From Clostridia bacterium (lineage in GTDB: Bacteria; Bacillota; Clostridia; Christensenellales; Borkfalkiaceae): DNA of 44,472 nucleotides. Positions 24,189-32,315 of this stretch are shown here, piece by piece (position 1 is the first letter of the stretch; every line of letters starts with the position of its first letter). The notes under the pieces are model-generated. The model did not search any database. It had not been told where the DNA came from and saw only the letters and a list, made by a program, of their open reading frames with translations. The position numbers and the translations under genes were made by a program. The stretch is taken from positions 1 through 44,472 of the forward strand of contig JAQYLE010000018.1 of assembly GCA_028720205.1 (NCBI GenBank), in the 5' to 3' direction.

Positions 24189-26873
24189 ATGGATTACAGA
24201 GCGAAGATAACGAAAAATCTTGAAAAAGCGATGGAAATCGCCAACAGCGCCTCGGCGGAAAACAACGTGACTTACGTGGGGAGCGAACACCTTATTTACG
24301 CTTTTTTGTCGCTGCCGGAATGTATGGCGTACCGCGTGCTTACCGAGGCGGTTACGTTTAACCGCTATGCCGAAGCGTTTATCCGTTATCTGGACAGAAA
24401 CAGTCGCGCGCAGGGGCTTACGCCGCGTACGAAAGAGATGTTTTTACGCGCCGTGGAACTTGCGGGGCGTTCGGGCGAAAAAGCGGGAACGGCGCATTTT
24501 CTGCTTGCCGTTTTAGAAAAGGAAAACTGTTTCGCCGTAAAAATTCTTCGCCTTTTAGGCGCGGACGTCGCCGAACTCAAACGCCGCGTTACGGAAGAAC
24601 TCCGTTCCAAACCTGCGGGCGACGACGCGGAAAAAGAGGAAAACAACCTGAAACAGCCGGCGCGCCGCGCCGTTTCTTTCCGTGCGGAGGAAGAGGAGAA
24701 AAACGCGGGGCGGTTGAAAAGCAGAGAGCCGTATAAAACGGCGAACCGCAAAGAGGGCGGAGCGGTCGGTACGGGCGGCGCGGAGATAAGCGGCGCTTTT
24801 TCGGGGGACGGAACGGCTTCGGCGGAGAAACGCGGCGAGAAAGAAAGTTTGTTCGCCGACGAAAAACTGATGCGTTTCGGCGTTGATCTGACGCAACGCG
24901 CGAAGAAAGGAAAACTCGACCCCGTGATCGGCAGAGAAAAAGAGATAGAAAAAATGGTACAGGTGCTCTGCCGCCGTTCCAAGAACAATCCCGTGCTGAT
25001 CGGCGAGCCCGGCGTGGGGAAAAGCGCGATTGCCGAAGGTCTGGCGCAACTGATCGCGGCGGGCGACGTGCCCGAACAGTTATACAACAAAAAGGTGTTT
25101 TCCGTGGACCTTGCGGGTATGCTGGCGGGGGCGAAGTACCGCGGAGAATTCGAAGAGCGGTTGAAAGATTTAATGCAGGCGGTGACGGAGGACGGCGATA
25201 TTCTGCTGTTTATCGACGAGATACACACGCTTGTGGGCGCGGGCGCGTCATCGGAAAATACAATGGACGCGGCGAATATTTTAAAGCCGCTTTTAGCGCG
25301 CGGCGAAATGCAGATCGTGGGCGCTACCACCGTGGAAGAATACAGAAAATACATCGAAAAAGACGGCGCGCTGGAACGGCGGTTTACTCCCATTATGGTG
25401 GAAGAGCCGAGCAAAGAGGCGACGATAGAAATTTTAAAAGGTCTGCGTTCCCGCTACGAAAAGCACCACGGCATACGCATTTCCGACGAAGCGATAGAAA
25501 GCGCGGTAACGCTTTCTATGCGGTACGTTACCGACAGATATCTTCCCGATAAAGCCATCGATTTAATCGACGAGGCGGCTTCCCGCGCGCGTATCGTGCG
25601 TTTCGGCGGGGAAGAGACGGCTGCGCTGAGAAAACAGGCGGAAGAAAAGGAACAGGAACGCAAACTGTACGAAGCGCGCGGCAATTTCGCGCGGGCGACC
25701 GAGGCGCTGAAAGAAAAGCGGGAAATAGAAGAAAAAATCGAAAACGAACGCCGCGCAAGCGAAATGAAGATAGGCGCGGACGGCAGATACGTGCTGGGCA
25801 GGGAACAGATTGCGGCGATTATCAGCGCAAAAACGGGCATTCCGCTCACCAAAATCACGCAGGCGGAAGGCGAGAAACTCATGCGGCTGGAAGAGGAACT
25901 GCATCGTCGCATCGTAGGGCAGAACGAGGCGGTTTCCGCGGTGGCGCGGGCGATTCGCCGCGCGCGGGCGGGGTTGAAAGATCCTTCCCGCCCCATCGGT
26001 TCGTTTATCTTTGTGGGGCCTACGGGCGTGGGGAAAACCGATTTGTGCAAAGCGCTTGCCGAAACGCTGTTCGGCTCCGAAGAGCAGATGATTCGCCTGG
26101 ATATGAGCGAATATATGGAAAAATCTTCCGTATCCAAACTCATCGGCGCGGCGCCGGGGTACGTGGGGTACGACGATTTACAAACGGGGCAACTCACCGA
26201 AAAAGTGCGTACCAAGCCCTATTGCGTAGTGCTGTTCGACGAGATAGAAAAGGCGCACCCGGACGTGTTCAATCTGCTTTTGCAACTTCTGGACGACGGC
26301 AGGCTGACGGACAACAAGGGGCGCACCGTGAGTTTTAAAAATTCCGTAATTATTTTAACCAGCAACGTGGGCGCGGCGGAACAGCCGAACGCGCCTCGCG
26401 CGGGCACGCTGGGGTTCGGCAGCGGACTCGATTATGCGGGCAGGCAGGCGGGTAGAGTCGGCGCGGAGGAAGAGATTGACGCGGAGGCCCGGAATTACCG
26501 CGCCATGAAAGAGCGCATCACCGTTGCGCTGAAAGAGCGTTTCCGTCCCGAATTTTTAAACAGACTGGACGACGTTATCGTATTCCACCGCCTTTCCGTA
26601 TCCGACGTGGAAAAAATCTGCGAAAAACTGCTGGATTCTCTGGCAAAGCGTCTGCTGGAACAGCGCGGCATAGTTTTAAACGTAACGGCGGAAGCGAAAC
26701 GGCAACTCGCCGAAGAAGGATACGAGCCGGAACTCGGCGCGCGAGAACTCAAACGCGTGGTACAGCGGAAAATAGAAGACCGCTTGTCCGAAGAGATTCT
26801 GCTCGGTCGCGTGGCGGAAGGCAGACAAGTCACCGTTGATTATAAAAACGGCAGATTTCTCTTTTTTTCCTGA
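24189..26873 (+). CDS. clpC: ClpC-type AAA+ unfoldase, 894 aa
   Basis: This is a double-ring Clp/Hsp100 unfoldase that feeds proteins into ClpP. It has an N-domain with two repeats (about 1-150), then a Lys/Glu-rich linker longer than usual (about 150-220). The D1 Walker A GEPGVGKS is at 272-279 with Walker B LLFIDEIHT. A coiled-coil middle domain follows (about 470-520, EEKEQERKLYEARGNFARAT). The D2 Walker A GPTGVGKT is at 610-617, with Walker B VVLFDEIEKAHPD and a C-terminal D2-small domain. LGF at 741-743 is the ClpP-docking loop. With mcsA and mcsB upstream it forms the phosphoarginine degradation pathway. No CtsR or CIRCE operator was found. GGAGGGAAGCGGAG precedes the start. Confidence 0.95.
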   Translation: MDYRAKITKNLEKAMEIANSASAENNVTYVGSEHLIYAFLSLPECMAYRVLTEAVTFNRYAEAFIRYLDRNSRAQGLTPRTKEMFLRAVELAGRSGEKAGTAHFLLAVLEKENCFAVKILRLLGADVAELKRRVTEELRSKPAGDDAEKEENNLKQPARRAVSFRAEEEEKNAGRLKSREPYKTANRKEGGAVGTGGAEISGAFSGDGTASAEKRGEKESLFADEKLMRFGVDLTQRAKKGKLDPVIGREKEIEKMVQVLCRRSKNNPVLIGEPGVGKSAIAEGLAQLIAAGDVPEQLYNKKVFSVDLAGMLAGAKYRGEFEERLKDLMQAVTEDGDILLFIDEIHTLVGAGASSENTMDAANILKPLLARGEMQIVGATTVEEYRKYIEKDGALERRFTPIMVEEPSKEATIEILKGLRSRYEKHHGIRISDEAIESAVTLSMRYVTDRYLPDKAIDLIDEAASRARIVRFGGEETAALRKQAEEKEQERKLYEARGNFARATEALKEKREIEEKIENERRASEMKIGADGRYVLGREQIAAIISAKTGIPLTKITQAEGEKLMRLEEELHRRIVGQNEAVSAVARAIRRARAGLKDPSRPIGSFIFVGPTGVGKTDLCKALAETLFGSEEQMIRLDMSEYMEKSSVSKLIGAAPGYVGYDDLQTGQLTEKVRTKPYCVVLFDEIEKAHPDVFNLLLQLLDDGRLTDNKGRTVSFKNSVIILTSNVGAAEQPNAPRAGTLGFGSGLDYAGRQAGRVGAEEEIDAEARNYRAMKERITVALKERFRPEFLNRLDDVIVFHRLSVSDVEKICEKLLDSLAKRLLEQRGIVLNVTAEAKRQLAEEGYEPELGARELKRVVQRKIEDRLSEEILLGRVAEGRQVTVDYKNGRFLFFS

Positions 26874-26921
26874 CGAATCGCGGCGTTCATAGAGAAAAAT
26901 CGAAGAAAAAAGAGGCGAAAC

Positions 26922-27704
26922 ATGCAGACGGATGAGGAAGAACAAACGCGGGAACAAGAACGTGAACAAGAACATGAACAAACGCGGGAAGCGGTGATAA
27001 AACCGCAAAAAACCGCCGTGGTGACGGGCGGCGTACGCGGCATAGGCAGGGCGATTTCCGAGGCGCTGAAACAAGAGGGGTACAGAGTGTACGCGCTCTA
27101 TTCCAAAGACGAAGAATCCGCCGCGCAGGCGCAAAAAGAAGGAATCGTGTGCGTGCGGGCGGACGTGCGCGAAGAGGCGGAAGTTACGGCGTTCTTTTCG
27201 ATATTAAAACGCGTGGACGTGCTGGTGAACAACGCGGGCGTTTCCTTCGCCGCGCAGATACAGGATACTTCGGCGGACATGTTCGACGAAATTTACGCCG
27301 TAAACGTGCGCGGCGCGTTTTTGTGCGCGCGCGAAGCGGCGAAAAAAATGATTGCGCAAAAAAGCGGACTTATCGTGAATATCTCTTCCGTCTGGGGCGA
27401 GGTGGGCGGCAGTTGCGAAAGCGCGTATTCCGCCACGAAAGGCGCGCTGCTCGCCTTTACCAAAGCGCTCGCCAAAGAACTCGGTTATTCCGGCATACGC
27501 GTAAATTCCGTTTCGCCCGGCGTAATCGATACCGCCATGAACGCGCGCTATTCCGCCGCGGATCTGGCGGCGCTTACGGAGGAAATTCCTCTGGGGCGGC
27601 TCGGGCTTACTTCCGACGTTGCCCAAGCCGTTCTGGCGCTGGTGCGCAACGAATATATTACGGGGGCGGATATACCTGTGAACGGCGGTTTTTCCATCGT
27701 TTAA
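26922..27704 (+). CDS. FabG-like SDR oxidoreductase with charged N-terminal extension, 260 aa
   Basis: From residue 30 on it is a classical SDR of the 3-oxoacyl-ACP reductase type. TGGVRGIG spans 35-42, NNAG 103-106, Asn128 in AVNVRG, Ser155/156 in NISSVWG and Y169-S-A-T-K173, with a C-terminal NGGF tail. All tetrad residues are present. The first 25 residues are a Glu/Gln/Arg repeat (EQTREQEREQEHEQTRE) not found in typical FabG. It may be a flexible tail or a late start. An in-frame alternative start was not obvious. AGAGG lies six bases before the ATG. It lies 48 bases after clpC with no visible terminator, so co-transcription is plausible. Confidence 0.85.
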   Translation: MQTDEEEQTREQEREQEHEQTREAVIKPQKTAVVTGGVRGIGRAISEALKQEGYRVYALYSKDEESAAQAQKEGIVCVRADVREEAEVTAFFSILKRVDVLVNNAGVSFAAQIQDTSADMFDEIYAVNVRGAFLCAREAAKKMIAQKSGLIVNISSVWGEVGGSCESAYSATKGALLAFTKALAKELGYSGIRVNSVSPGVIDTAMNARYSAADLAALTEEIPLGRLGLTSDVAQAVLALVRNEYITGADIPVNGGFSIV

Positions 27705-27773
27705 CGCGGTTTATAAACGTCGTATTTCTTTGTCACGCACCGTGCCTTCTTGGTTAGATACCGAACTCCCGGA

Positions 27774-28169
27774 TTATTTTTGCAGATATTTCGTTATGTA
27801 TTTATCTATCCATTCTCCGCCCACGGTGCGCAGAGGCGATTCTCCTTCGCGGCAAGGGGAATTTTTTTTGTTTGTTTTACAGGGTTCGGCTTGGTCGTTG
27901 CAGTTATTTTCGCAATGCGTTGCGGAGTTTGCCGAAGGCGGCGGATCCATAGGCGACGAGCCGCAAGCGGCAGTCGTGCCCGCCGCGCCCGCCGCGGACG
28001 GCGGCTTATCGGGTTTGCCGTTCACAGAGCAAGGAAAAGAAGAAAGAGAACCCAGAAATTTCAGCATATCTTCCGATTCTTTCAACTTTTCGGCAAGCGG
28101 AGCAAGGTTGCCTTTAAATTCGGGGTTTTGCGTAACCAGATACACGATAAGCAAAGTTAATGCGTCCAT
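27774..28169 (-). CDS. Small unknown protein with hydrophobic N-terminus, 131 aa
   Basis: The start MDALTLLIVYLVTQNPEFKG is a membrane-type helix. The amphipathic PLAEKLKESEDMLKFLGSLS follows, a layout I associate with small conserved proteins of Clostridia. A Cys- and Pro-rich flexible segment comes next (five Cys between about 66 and 112) and the closing GGEWIDKYITKYLQK. I chose this over the opposite-strand ORF at 27730-28215 because of this ordered pattern. No ribosome binding site is present. A TATACT box ends six bases before the ATG, so it may be leaderless, although no good -35 box is seen. Function unknown. Confidence 0.6.
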   Translation of the reverse strand: MDALTLLIVYLVTQNPEFKGNLAPLAEKLKESEDMLKFLGSLSSFPCSVNGKPDKPPSAAGAAGTTAACGSSPMDPPPSANSATHCENNCNDQAEPCKTNKKNSPCREGESPLRTVGGEWIDKYITKYLQK

Positions 28170-28310
28170 AATTACAGTATATGACAAAGAACGCTTCGGG
28201 CGTGTTACGGCATAAGATATAAACGGGCGCAGGGGCGATCGTCGCCGTTGTTTTATGTAAAACGCCGCGTATTTTATTGCGGCGCGCCTTCCGTAAGGAG
28301 GATTTATTTT

Positions 28311-28670
28311 ATGAAGAGTTTTCGCGATTACGCCGCGGCGCACGGCAACGAACGAACGCCCGCTTACGTATCGGGCGGGGAGGCGGTTCAAAAAGAACGG
28401 AAAGCAGAACTTAAAAGCAACGAACAAAACGAAGAAGAAAAGGTTAAAATTACCGCGGAAACGCTTACGAAGCAAATTGCCGCGGCGTATCGCGGCAAAA
28501 ATTCTCAGGCGGTGCTTGCCGATATCGTTTCTTCCGCCGAACGCGGAAAAAAAGAGGGCACGCTGACAAACGAAGAGATCGACGCGTTTTACCGCCGGTT
28601 CGCGCCCATGCTCAATTTCGTTCAGCGCAAAAAACTTGCGCAGATCGTGGAACAGATAAAGCGCGTTTAA
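28311..28670 (+). CDS. Small unknown soluble protein, 119 aa
   Basis: ATG 28311 is preceded by TAAGGAGG ten bases upstream, a strong ribosome binding site. The protein begins MKSFRDYAAAHGNERTPAY. It has a charged low-complexity segment (about 28-50), then a helical, positively charged C-terminal half (ITAETLTKQIAAAYRGKNSQ and IDAFYRRFAPMLNFVQRKKL). The compact helical end with EEIDAFYRRFAPML could be a DNA- or RNA-binding module, but no family is recognised. It diverges from the 131-residue gene and converges on the desulfurase gene. Confidence 0.75.
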   Translation: MKSFRDYAAAHGNERTPAYVSGGEAVQKERKAELKSNEQNEEEKVKITAETLTKQIAAAYRGKNSQAVLADIVSSAERGKKEGTLTNEEIDAFYRRFAPMLNFVQRKKLAQIVEQIKRV

Positions 28671-28697
28671 AGCCGTTTTTATAGTGCGTTCGCTTCT

Positions 28698-29837
28698 TTA
28701 CCGATGCGCCGTTTTGGCGATTTTTGCAATTTTGGCAAGCGCCGATAAAAAGCGATCGACTTCCCGGGGCTTGTTGAAGTGAGAAAAACTCGCGCGCACA
28801 AGCCCGTTTTCCGCCGTACCTAAAGCGCGGTGGGCCAGCGGAGCGCAGTGCAATCCGCCGCGTACGGCGATGGAATAACGCTCGGATAAAAGCGCGGCAA
28901 CCTCTTCCGATTGCACGCCTTTCAACGCAAACGAAAACACGCCGCAGGCGTTGGGCGAAGAATACGCCGCGTAATCGGGCAGGCGCGCTAATCCTTCGGC
29001 GAACCGCGTAGAAAGCGAAAGCGTGGCGGCGGAAATTTCCCGCTCGTGCGTGAGGTAATAGCGCGCGCCCTCGGCAAGCGAGATAATCGCAGGGTAAGAA
29101 ACCGTTCCCGCTTCCAGGGCGTCGGGATAAAAATCGGGCATATCCAAAGAAAAACTTTCGCTGCCCGTTCCGCCGTGCATAAACGGTTTTAACCGCACGC
29201 GCTCCGAAAAGAGAAGCGCGCCGCTGCCCTGCATGGCGAACAGTCCTTTATGTCCCGCGATACATAAGCCGTCCAGCCCCTGTTTCGTAAGCGACAGGGG
29301 GATATGCCCCGCGCCTTGCGCTCCGTCGCAGAGCAGCAACACGCGTTCGGGCAGAATTTTGCGGATACGGGTAATCGGCGGCTCGGCACCCGTTACGTTG
29401 GAGGCGGAGGTGACGATAACGAGTTTCGTATTCGGTTTCAGCAGCGATTTTATGCTTTGTTCGTCGACGTTTCCGTTTTTTAAAGCGCAGATATCGTAAG
29501 TAATCACGCCGCTTTTTTTCAACTTTTCCAAAGGGCGCAAAACGGAGTTGTGCTCCAAGGGAGTGGCGACGGCATGGTCGCCTTTTTCCAGCACGCCGAA
29601 GATAAAAGCGTTCAGCGCTTCCGTACAGTTCTTTGTAAAAATCACGCGCTCGATCGATGGCGAATCGAACATATGCGCAAGCAGTTCACGCGTTTGCAGA
29701 ACGTTTTTCGCGCAGGTTACGGAAAGGGCGTGCCCGCTTCTTCCGGGATTGGCGCACACGCGCAGCGCGGCGGCTACGGCGGAGATTACGGACGCGGGTT
29801 TTCTTCCGCCCGTGGCGGCGTTGTCGAAATATATCAT
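28698..29837 (-). CDS. Cysteine desulfurase family protein (EF2568/TIGR01977-type), 379 aa
   Basis: This is a class V aminotransferase-fold PLP enzyme. MIYFDNAATGGRKP opens it, followed by His96 (EHNSVL), Asp171 and Gln174 (CDGAQGAGH), the PLP lysine Lys197 in IAGHKGLF and the sulfur/selenium cysteine Cys331 in RGGLHCAPLAH. The short loop around Cys331 is of SufS/CsdB type, unlike the NifS-type enzyme at 7601. This subfamily occurs with DUF3343 and is linked to selenium or sulfur transfer. The DUF3343 gene is indeed divergent from it here, 65 bases away. AAGAGG precedes the ATG. Confidence 0.88.
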   Translation of the reverse strand: MIYFDNAATGGRKPASVISAVAAALRVCANPGRSGHALSVTCAKNVLQTRELLAHMFDSPSIERVIFTKNCTEALNAFIFGVLEKGDHAVATPLEHNSVLRPLEKLKKSGVITYDICALKNGNVDEQSIKSLLKPNTKLVIVTSASNVTGAEPPITRIRKILPERVLLLCDGAQGAGHIPLSLTKQGLDGLCIAGHKGLFAMQGSGALLFSERVRLKPFMHGGTGSESFSLDMPDFYPDALEAGTVSYPAIISLAEGARYYLTHEREISAATLSLSTRFAEGLARLPDYAAYSSPNACGVFSFALKGVQSEEVAALLSERYSIAVRGGLHCAPLAHRALGTAENGLVRASFSHFNKPREVDRFLSALAKIAKIAKTAHR

Positions 29838-29902
29838 AAAAGAACCTAACCTCTTAAAAAATCATATTATATAGTATTCCGTACGTAAGGAAGGTATGAC
29901 AA

Positions 29903-30160
29903 ATGACGATGCTTGCGATATACCGTTCGCGTTCGCACGCGCTGTTGTTTGCGCAGCGGCTTTCGTCGTTCGGCGTTAAGGCGAGCGTTTCGCCCGCGCC
30001 GAAAGAAGCGGGAATCGGGTGCGGACTTTGCGTAAAGTTCGATTCGCGCGATTACCCCAAAGCCCGCGCGGCGGCGATGCAGACGGGCGGATCTTTCAAG
30101 GGATTTTACGGATACGGATACCGCGAGGGAAAACTTGCGATTATGCCCGTATACAGGTGA
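29903..30160 (+). CDS. DUF3343 putative Se/S carrier protein, 85 aa
   Basis: This small alpha/beta protein starts TMLAIYRSRSHALLFAQRLS, with a Cys pair in GIGCGLCVKFD near residues 38-48 and the end YGYGYREGKLAIMPVYR. The layout matches DUF3343 proteins, proposed to carry selenium or sulfur delivered by the partner desulfurase. GGAAGG lies before the ATG. It shares the AT-rich 65-base gap (29838-29902) with the divergent desulfurase gene, so both are probably expressed from this gap (TATTATATAG around 29866). Confidence 0.82.
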   Translation: MTMLAIYRSRSHALLFAQRLSSFGVKASVSPAPKEAGIGCGLCVKFDSRDYPKARAAAMQTGGSFKGFYGYGYREGKLAIMPVYR

Positions 30161-30323
30161 GGAAAATCACCTTTTGCGGCGGCGCGTTTCTGCAGATTTT
30201 TTTCTGCCGGACGCGCCGTATTTTTATTGCGCCGATCATTGCGCAAACAAACGCGCCGTCAACCGTTTTGGAGTAACGCCGGAAATAATATTAAAAAAAA
30301 TAAAAAAAACGGGCGTAAAACAG

Positions 30324-30352
30324 TTGACAGACAAGAAATTTTGCGCTATAAT
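30324..30352 (+). promoter_or_regulatory. Consensus promoter of the lysine transporter operon
   Basis: TTGACA (30324-30329), 17 bases, TATAAT (30347-30352). The transcript starts about 12 bases before the riboswitch aptamer. Confidence 0.9.
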
Positions 30353-30371
30353 GCTACCAATTAAAAAGTCA

Positions 30372-30552
30372 GATAGAGGCGCGTCCGATATGATAAACGT
30401 CGGTGCGGGGTTGTAAAAAACGCCGACGCGGAAAAGGAGAGGACGCCGAAGAGAGAAGTTTTTACCCGAAGATTTCTTGTCTGGGTGCAAGGGAAACACC
30501 TTTGCAACTGTCGCGGAAAAGCCCTTGGGGCAGACGTCCGCGTTGCGCTATT
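30372..30552 (+). promoter_or_regulatory. Lysine riboswitch (L-box) aptamer
   Basis: The RNA carries the L-box landmarks in order. AGAGGCGCG lies in the 5' strand of P1 (30375-30383), followed by GGAGAGGACGCCGAAGAG, a CTGGGTGC turn, AACTGTCGCGG, and CAGACG before the closing strand GCGCTATT (30545-30552). GATAGAGGCGC pairs with GCGCTAT to close the multi-way junction. A hairpin with T-run follows immediately. Lysine binding should favour this terminator and lower expression of the downstream transporter. This makes lysine, or a relative, the likely substrate of that transporter. Confidence 0.85.
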
Positions 30553-30586
30553 GAATATGAAGGCAATCGCTGAAAGAGACGCGAAG

Positions 30587-30625
30587 AGTCACGATATTTG
30601 ATAGTATCGTGACTTTTTATTTTTC
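30587..30625 (+). terminator. Riboswitch-controlled intrinsic terminator
   Basis: AGTCACGATA (30587-30596) pairs with TATCGTGACT (30605-30614), followed by TTTTATTTTT. It lies between the aptamer and the first gene, as expected for transcriptional attenuation. Confidence 0.88.
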
Positions 30626-30659
30626 GCAGTGTAAAAAATTTTTTAGGAGGATCACTCAA

Positions 30660-31532
30660 ATGAAAAAGTTTCTCACTTCTCTTTTAGCGGCGGCTATGGC
30701 AACAAGCGCGGCGGCGTTTACCGCTTGCAGTCAGTCGGAAAAAATCGATATAAGCAAAGCAAAAACGTTAGCCGATCTGGAAGGCGCGAAAATTACGGCG
30801 CAGGCAGGAACGTTTCACGAAACGGCGAGAAGCCAGATCAAGAACGTTCAGGGGCAGTTATACGATTCGTTCGACGATATGTATATTGCGCTTACTTCCG
30901 GGGCGGTAGACGGATATATCGCGGAAGAACCCACCGCGCTTTCCGTGTGCTATAAAAACAAAGACCTCGATTATATTCATCTGGTAAACAACGATACCGG
31001 GTTTACCGCTTCCGACGAAGATACCGCGATAGCCATCGGCAGCAAAAAGGGCAGCGGCTGGACGGAAAGAATCAATCCCGTTCTTGCGCAGATATCCACG
31101 CAGAACAGAATGACTCTGATGGAGCAGATCGTGAGAGCCAACGCCGACGAAACGATAGAATCGTTTGCGGTTTCCAATGCTGCGCCCGATAACACCACGG
31201 GTACGTTGAAGGTGGCGATGGAATGCGCATACGCTCCGTTCAACTGGACGCAGCGCACCGACGCGAACGGCGCCGTTCCCATCAGCAGCGAGGGTGCAGA
31301 AAATCTGTATGCCAACGGCTACGACGTGCAGATTGCAAAATACGTCGCCAACGCGCTGGGCTTACAACTGGAAATTTATGCGGCGGAATGGGATAGTCTG
31401 ATTACCGGCGTGGAAGCGGGTACGTACGATCTGATTATTGCGGGTATGTCGCCTACGGCGGAACGGCGCGCAGTCATCGATTTTACGGATATTTATTATT
31501 CTTCTAATCTTGTGGTAATTTATAAGAAATAA
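30660..31532 (+). CDS. Lysine-type ABC transporter solute-binding lipoprotein, apparently circularly permuted, 290 aa
   Basis: MKKFLTSLLAAAMATSAAAF with Cys23 is a lipoprotein signal. The mature part has both lobes of a family 3 amino-acid binding protein in swapped order. Residues 36-170 correspond to the segment that normally follows the hinge (TLADLEGAKITAQAGT, YDSFDDMYIALTSGAVDGYI, AEEPTAL, then EDTAIAIGSKKGSG). Residues 183-290 correspond to the normal N-terminus (TLKVAMECAYAPFNW, NGYDVQIAKYVANALGLQLE, EWDSLITGVEAGTYDLIIAG, then SPTAERR and DFTDIYYSS). The protein ends at VVIYKK, the strand where the hinge usually enters lobe two. The ligand residues S264, T266 and R269 are kept. Start ATG 30660, after AGGAGG. 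First gene behind the lysine riboswitch. Confidence 0.85.
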   Translation: MKKFLTSLLAAAMATSAAAFTACSQSEKIDISKAKTLADLEGAKITAQAGTFHETARSQIKNVQGQLYDSFDDMYIALTSGAVDGYIAEEPTALSVCYKNKDLDYIHLVNNDTGFTASDEDTAIAIGSKKGSGWTERINPVLAQISTQNRMTLMEQIVRANADETIESFAVSNAAPDNTTGTLKVAMECAYAPFNWTQRTDANGAVPISSEGAENLYANGYDVQIAKYVANALGLQLEIYAAEWDSLITGVEAGTYDLIIAGMSPTAERRAVIDFTDIYYSSNLVVIYKK

Positions 31533-31547
31533 GGTGCGGGTTATTCA

Positions 31548-32312
31548 ATGAGTTTTTTTGAAGACGTCTGGAAAATCATTACGGAACACGGAGATTTATT
31601 GCTCAAAGGCGTGGGGAATACGTTGCTGTTAGCGTTGACAGGCACGATTATGGGGCTGTTTATAGGCTTGCTTATCGGCGTATTCCGCACGATTCCCCGC
31701 CCGAAAAACCGTGCGGTGCGCGCGATTAAAAAAGTTGCGGATTTTATTCTTTCGGCTTATATCGAAATCTTCCGCGGCACGCCGATGATGGTACAGGCGA
31801 TGGTGATTTACTGGGGATATGCTTTTGCCAGCGGCGGAAACACTTTGCCGTTGATTCCCTCGGGAATTATTATCGTTTCGATCAATACGGGGGCGTATAT
31901 GGCGGAAATCGTGCGGGGCGGCATTATTTCGGTAGATAAAGGGCAGTTCGAGGGAGCGAGCGCGATAGGAATGACGCATTTCCAGACGATGTTTCACGTG
32001 GTGCTGCCTCAGGTGCTCCGTAATATTCTCCCTTCGGTAAGCAACGAGTTCATCATCAATGTAAAGGATACCTCCGTATTGAACGTGATCGGCGTTGCGG
32101 AATTGTATTATTACGCCGGAATTATCAAAAAATTCAATCTTCAACTGTTCCAGACGTATTTTGTGGTGTGCGTGACGTACTTTATTTTAACGTTTACTAT
32201 TTCTAAATTATTGCGCCTCGCGGAAAAGAAACTGGAAGGCAAGAAGAATTATACCGTGTTCGGCTCGCAGTCCGATTTCGAAGCGGAAATTCACGTGAAA
32301 GAGGAGGAATAA
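31548..32312 (+). CDS. Amino-acid ABC transporter permease (HisM/GlnP type), 254 aa
   Basis: A typical polar amino-acid permease. LLLKGVGNTLLLALTGTIMG lies in the first helix, FRGTPMMVQAMVIYWGYAF follows, and GAYMAEIVRGGIISVDKGQF with EGASAIGMT forms the EAA loop that docks the ATPase. About five helices are visible. It probably acts as a homodimer, because only one permease gene is present. The start is ATG 31548, with AAGGTG upstream, 15 bases after the binding-protein stop. Lysine specificity is inferred from the riboswitch. Confidence 0.93.
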   Translation: MSFFEDVWKIITEHGDLLLKGVGNTLLLALTGTIMGLFIGLLIGVFRTIPRPKNRAVRAIKKVADFILSAYIEIFRGTPMMVQAMVIYWGYAFASGGNTLPLIPSGIIIVSINTGAYMAEIVRGGIISVDKGQFEGASAIGMTHFQTMFHVVLPQVLRNILPSVSNEFIINVKDTSVLNVIGVAELYYYAGIIKKFNLQLFQTYFVVCVTYFILTFTISKLLRLAEKKLEGKKNYTVFGSQSDFEAEIHVKEEE

Positions 32313-32315
32313 ACC

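Noticed and set aside
27730-28215. 161-codon plus-strand ORF
   Set aside because: It is antisense to the 131-residue gene, whose N-terminal helix pattern is more protein-like. It has no ribosome binding site.
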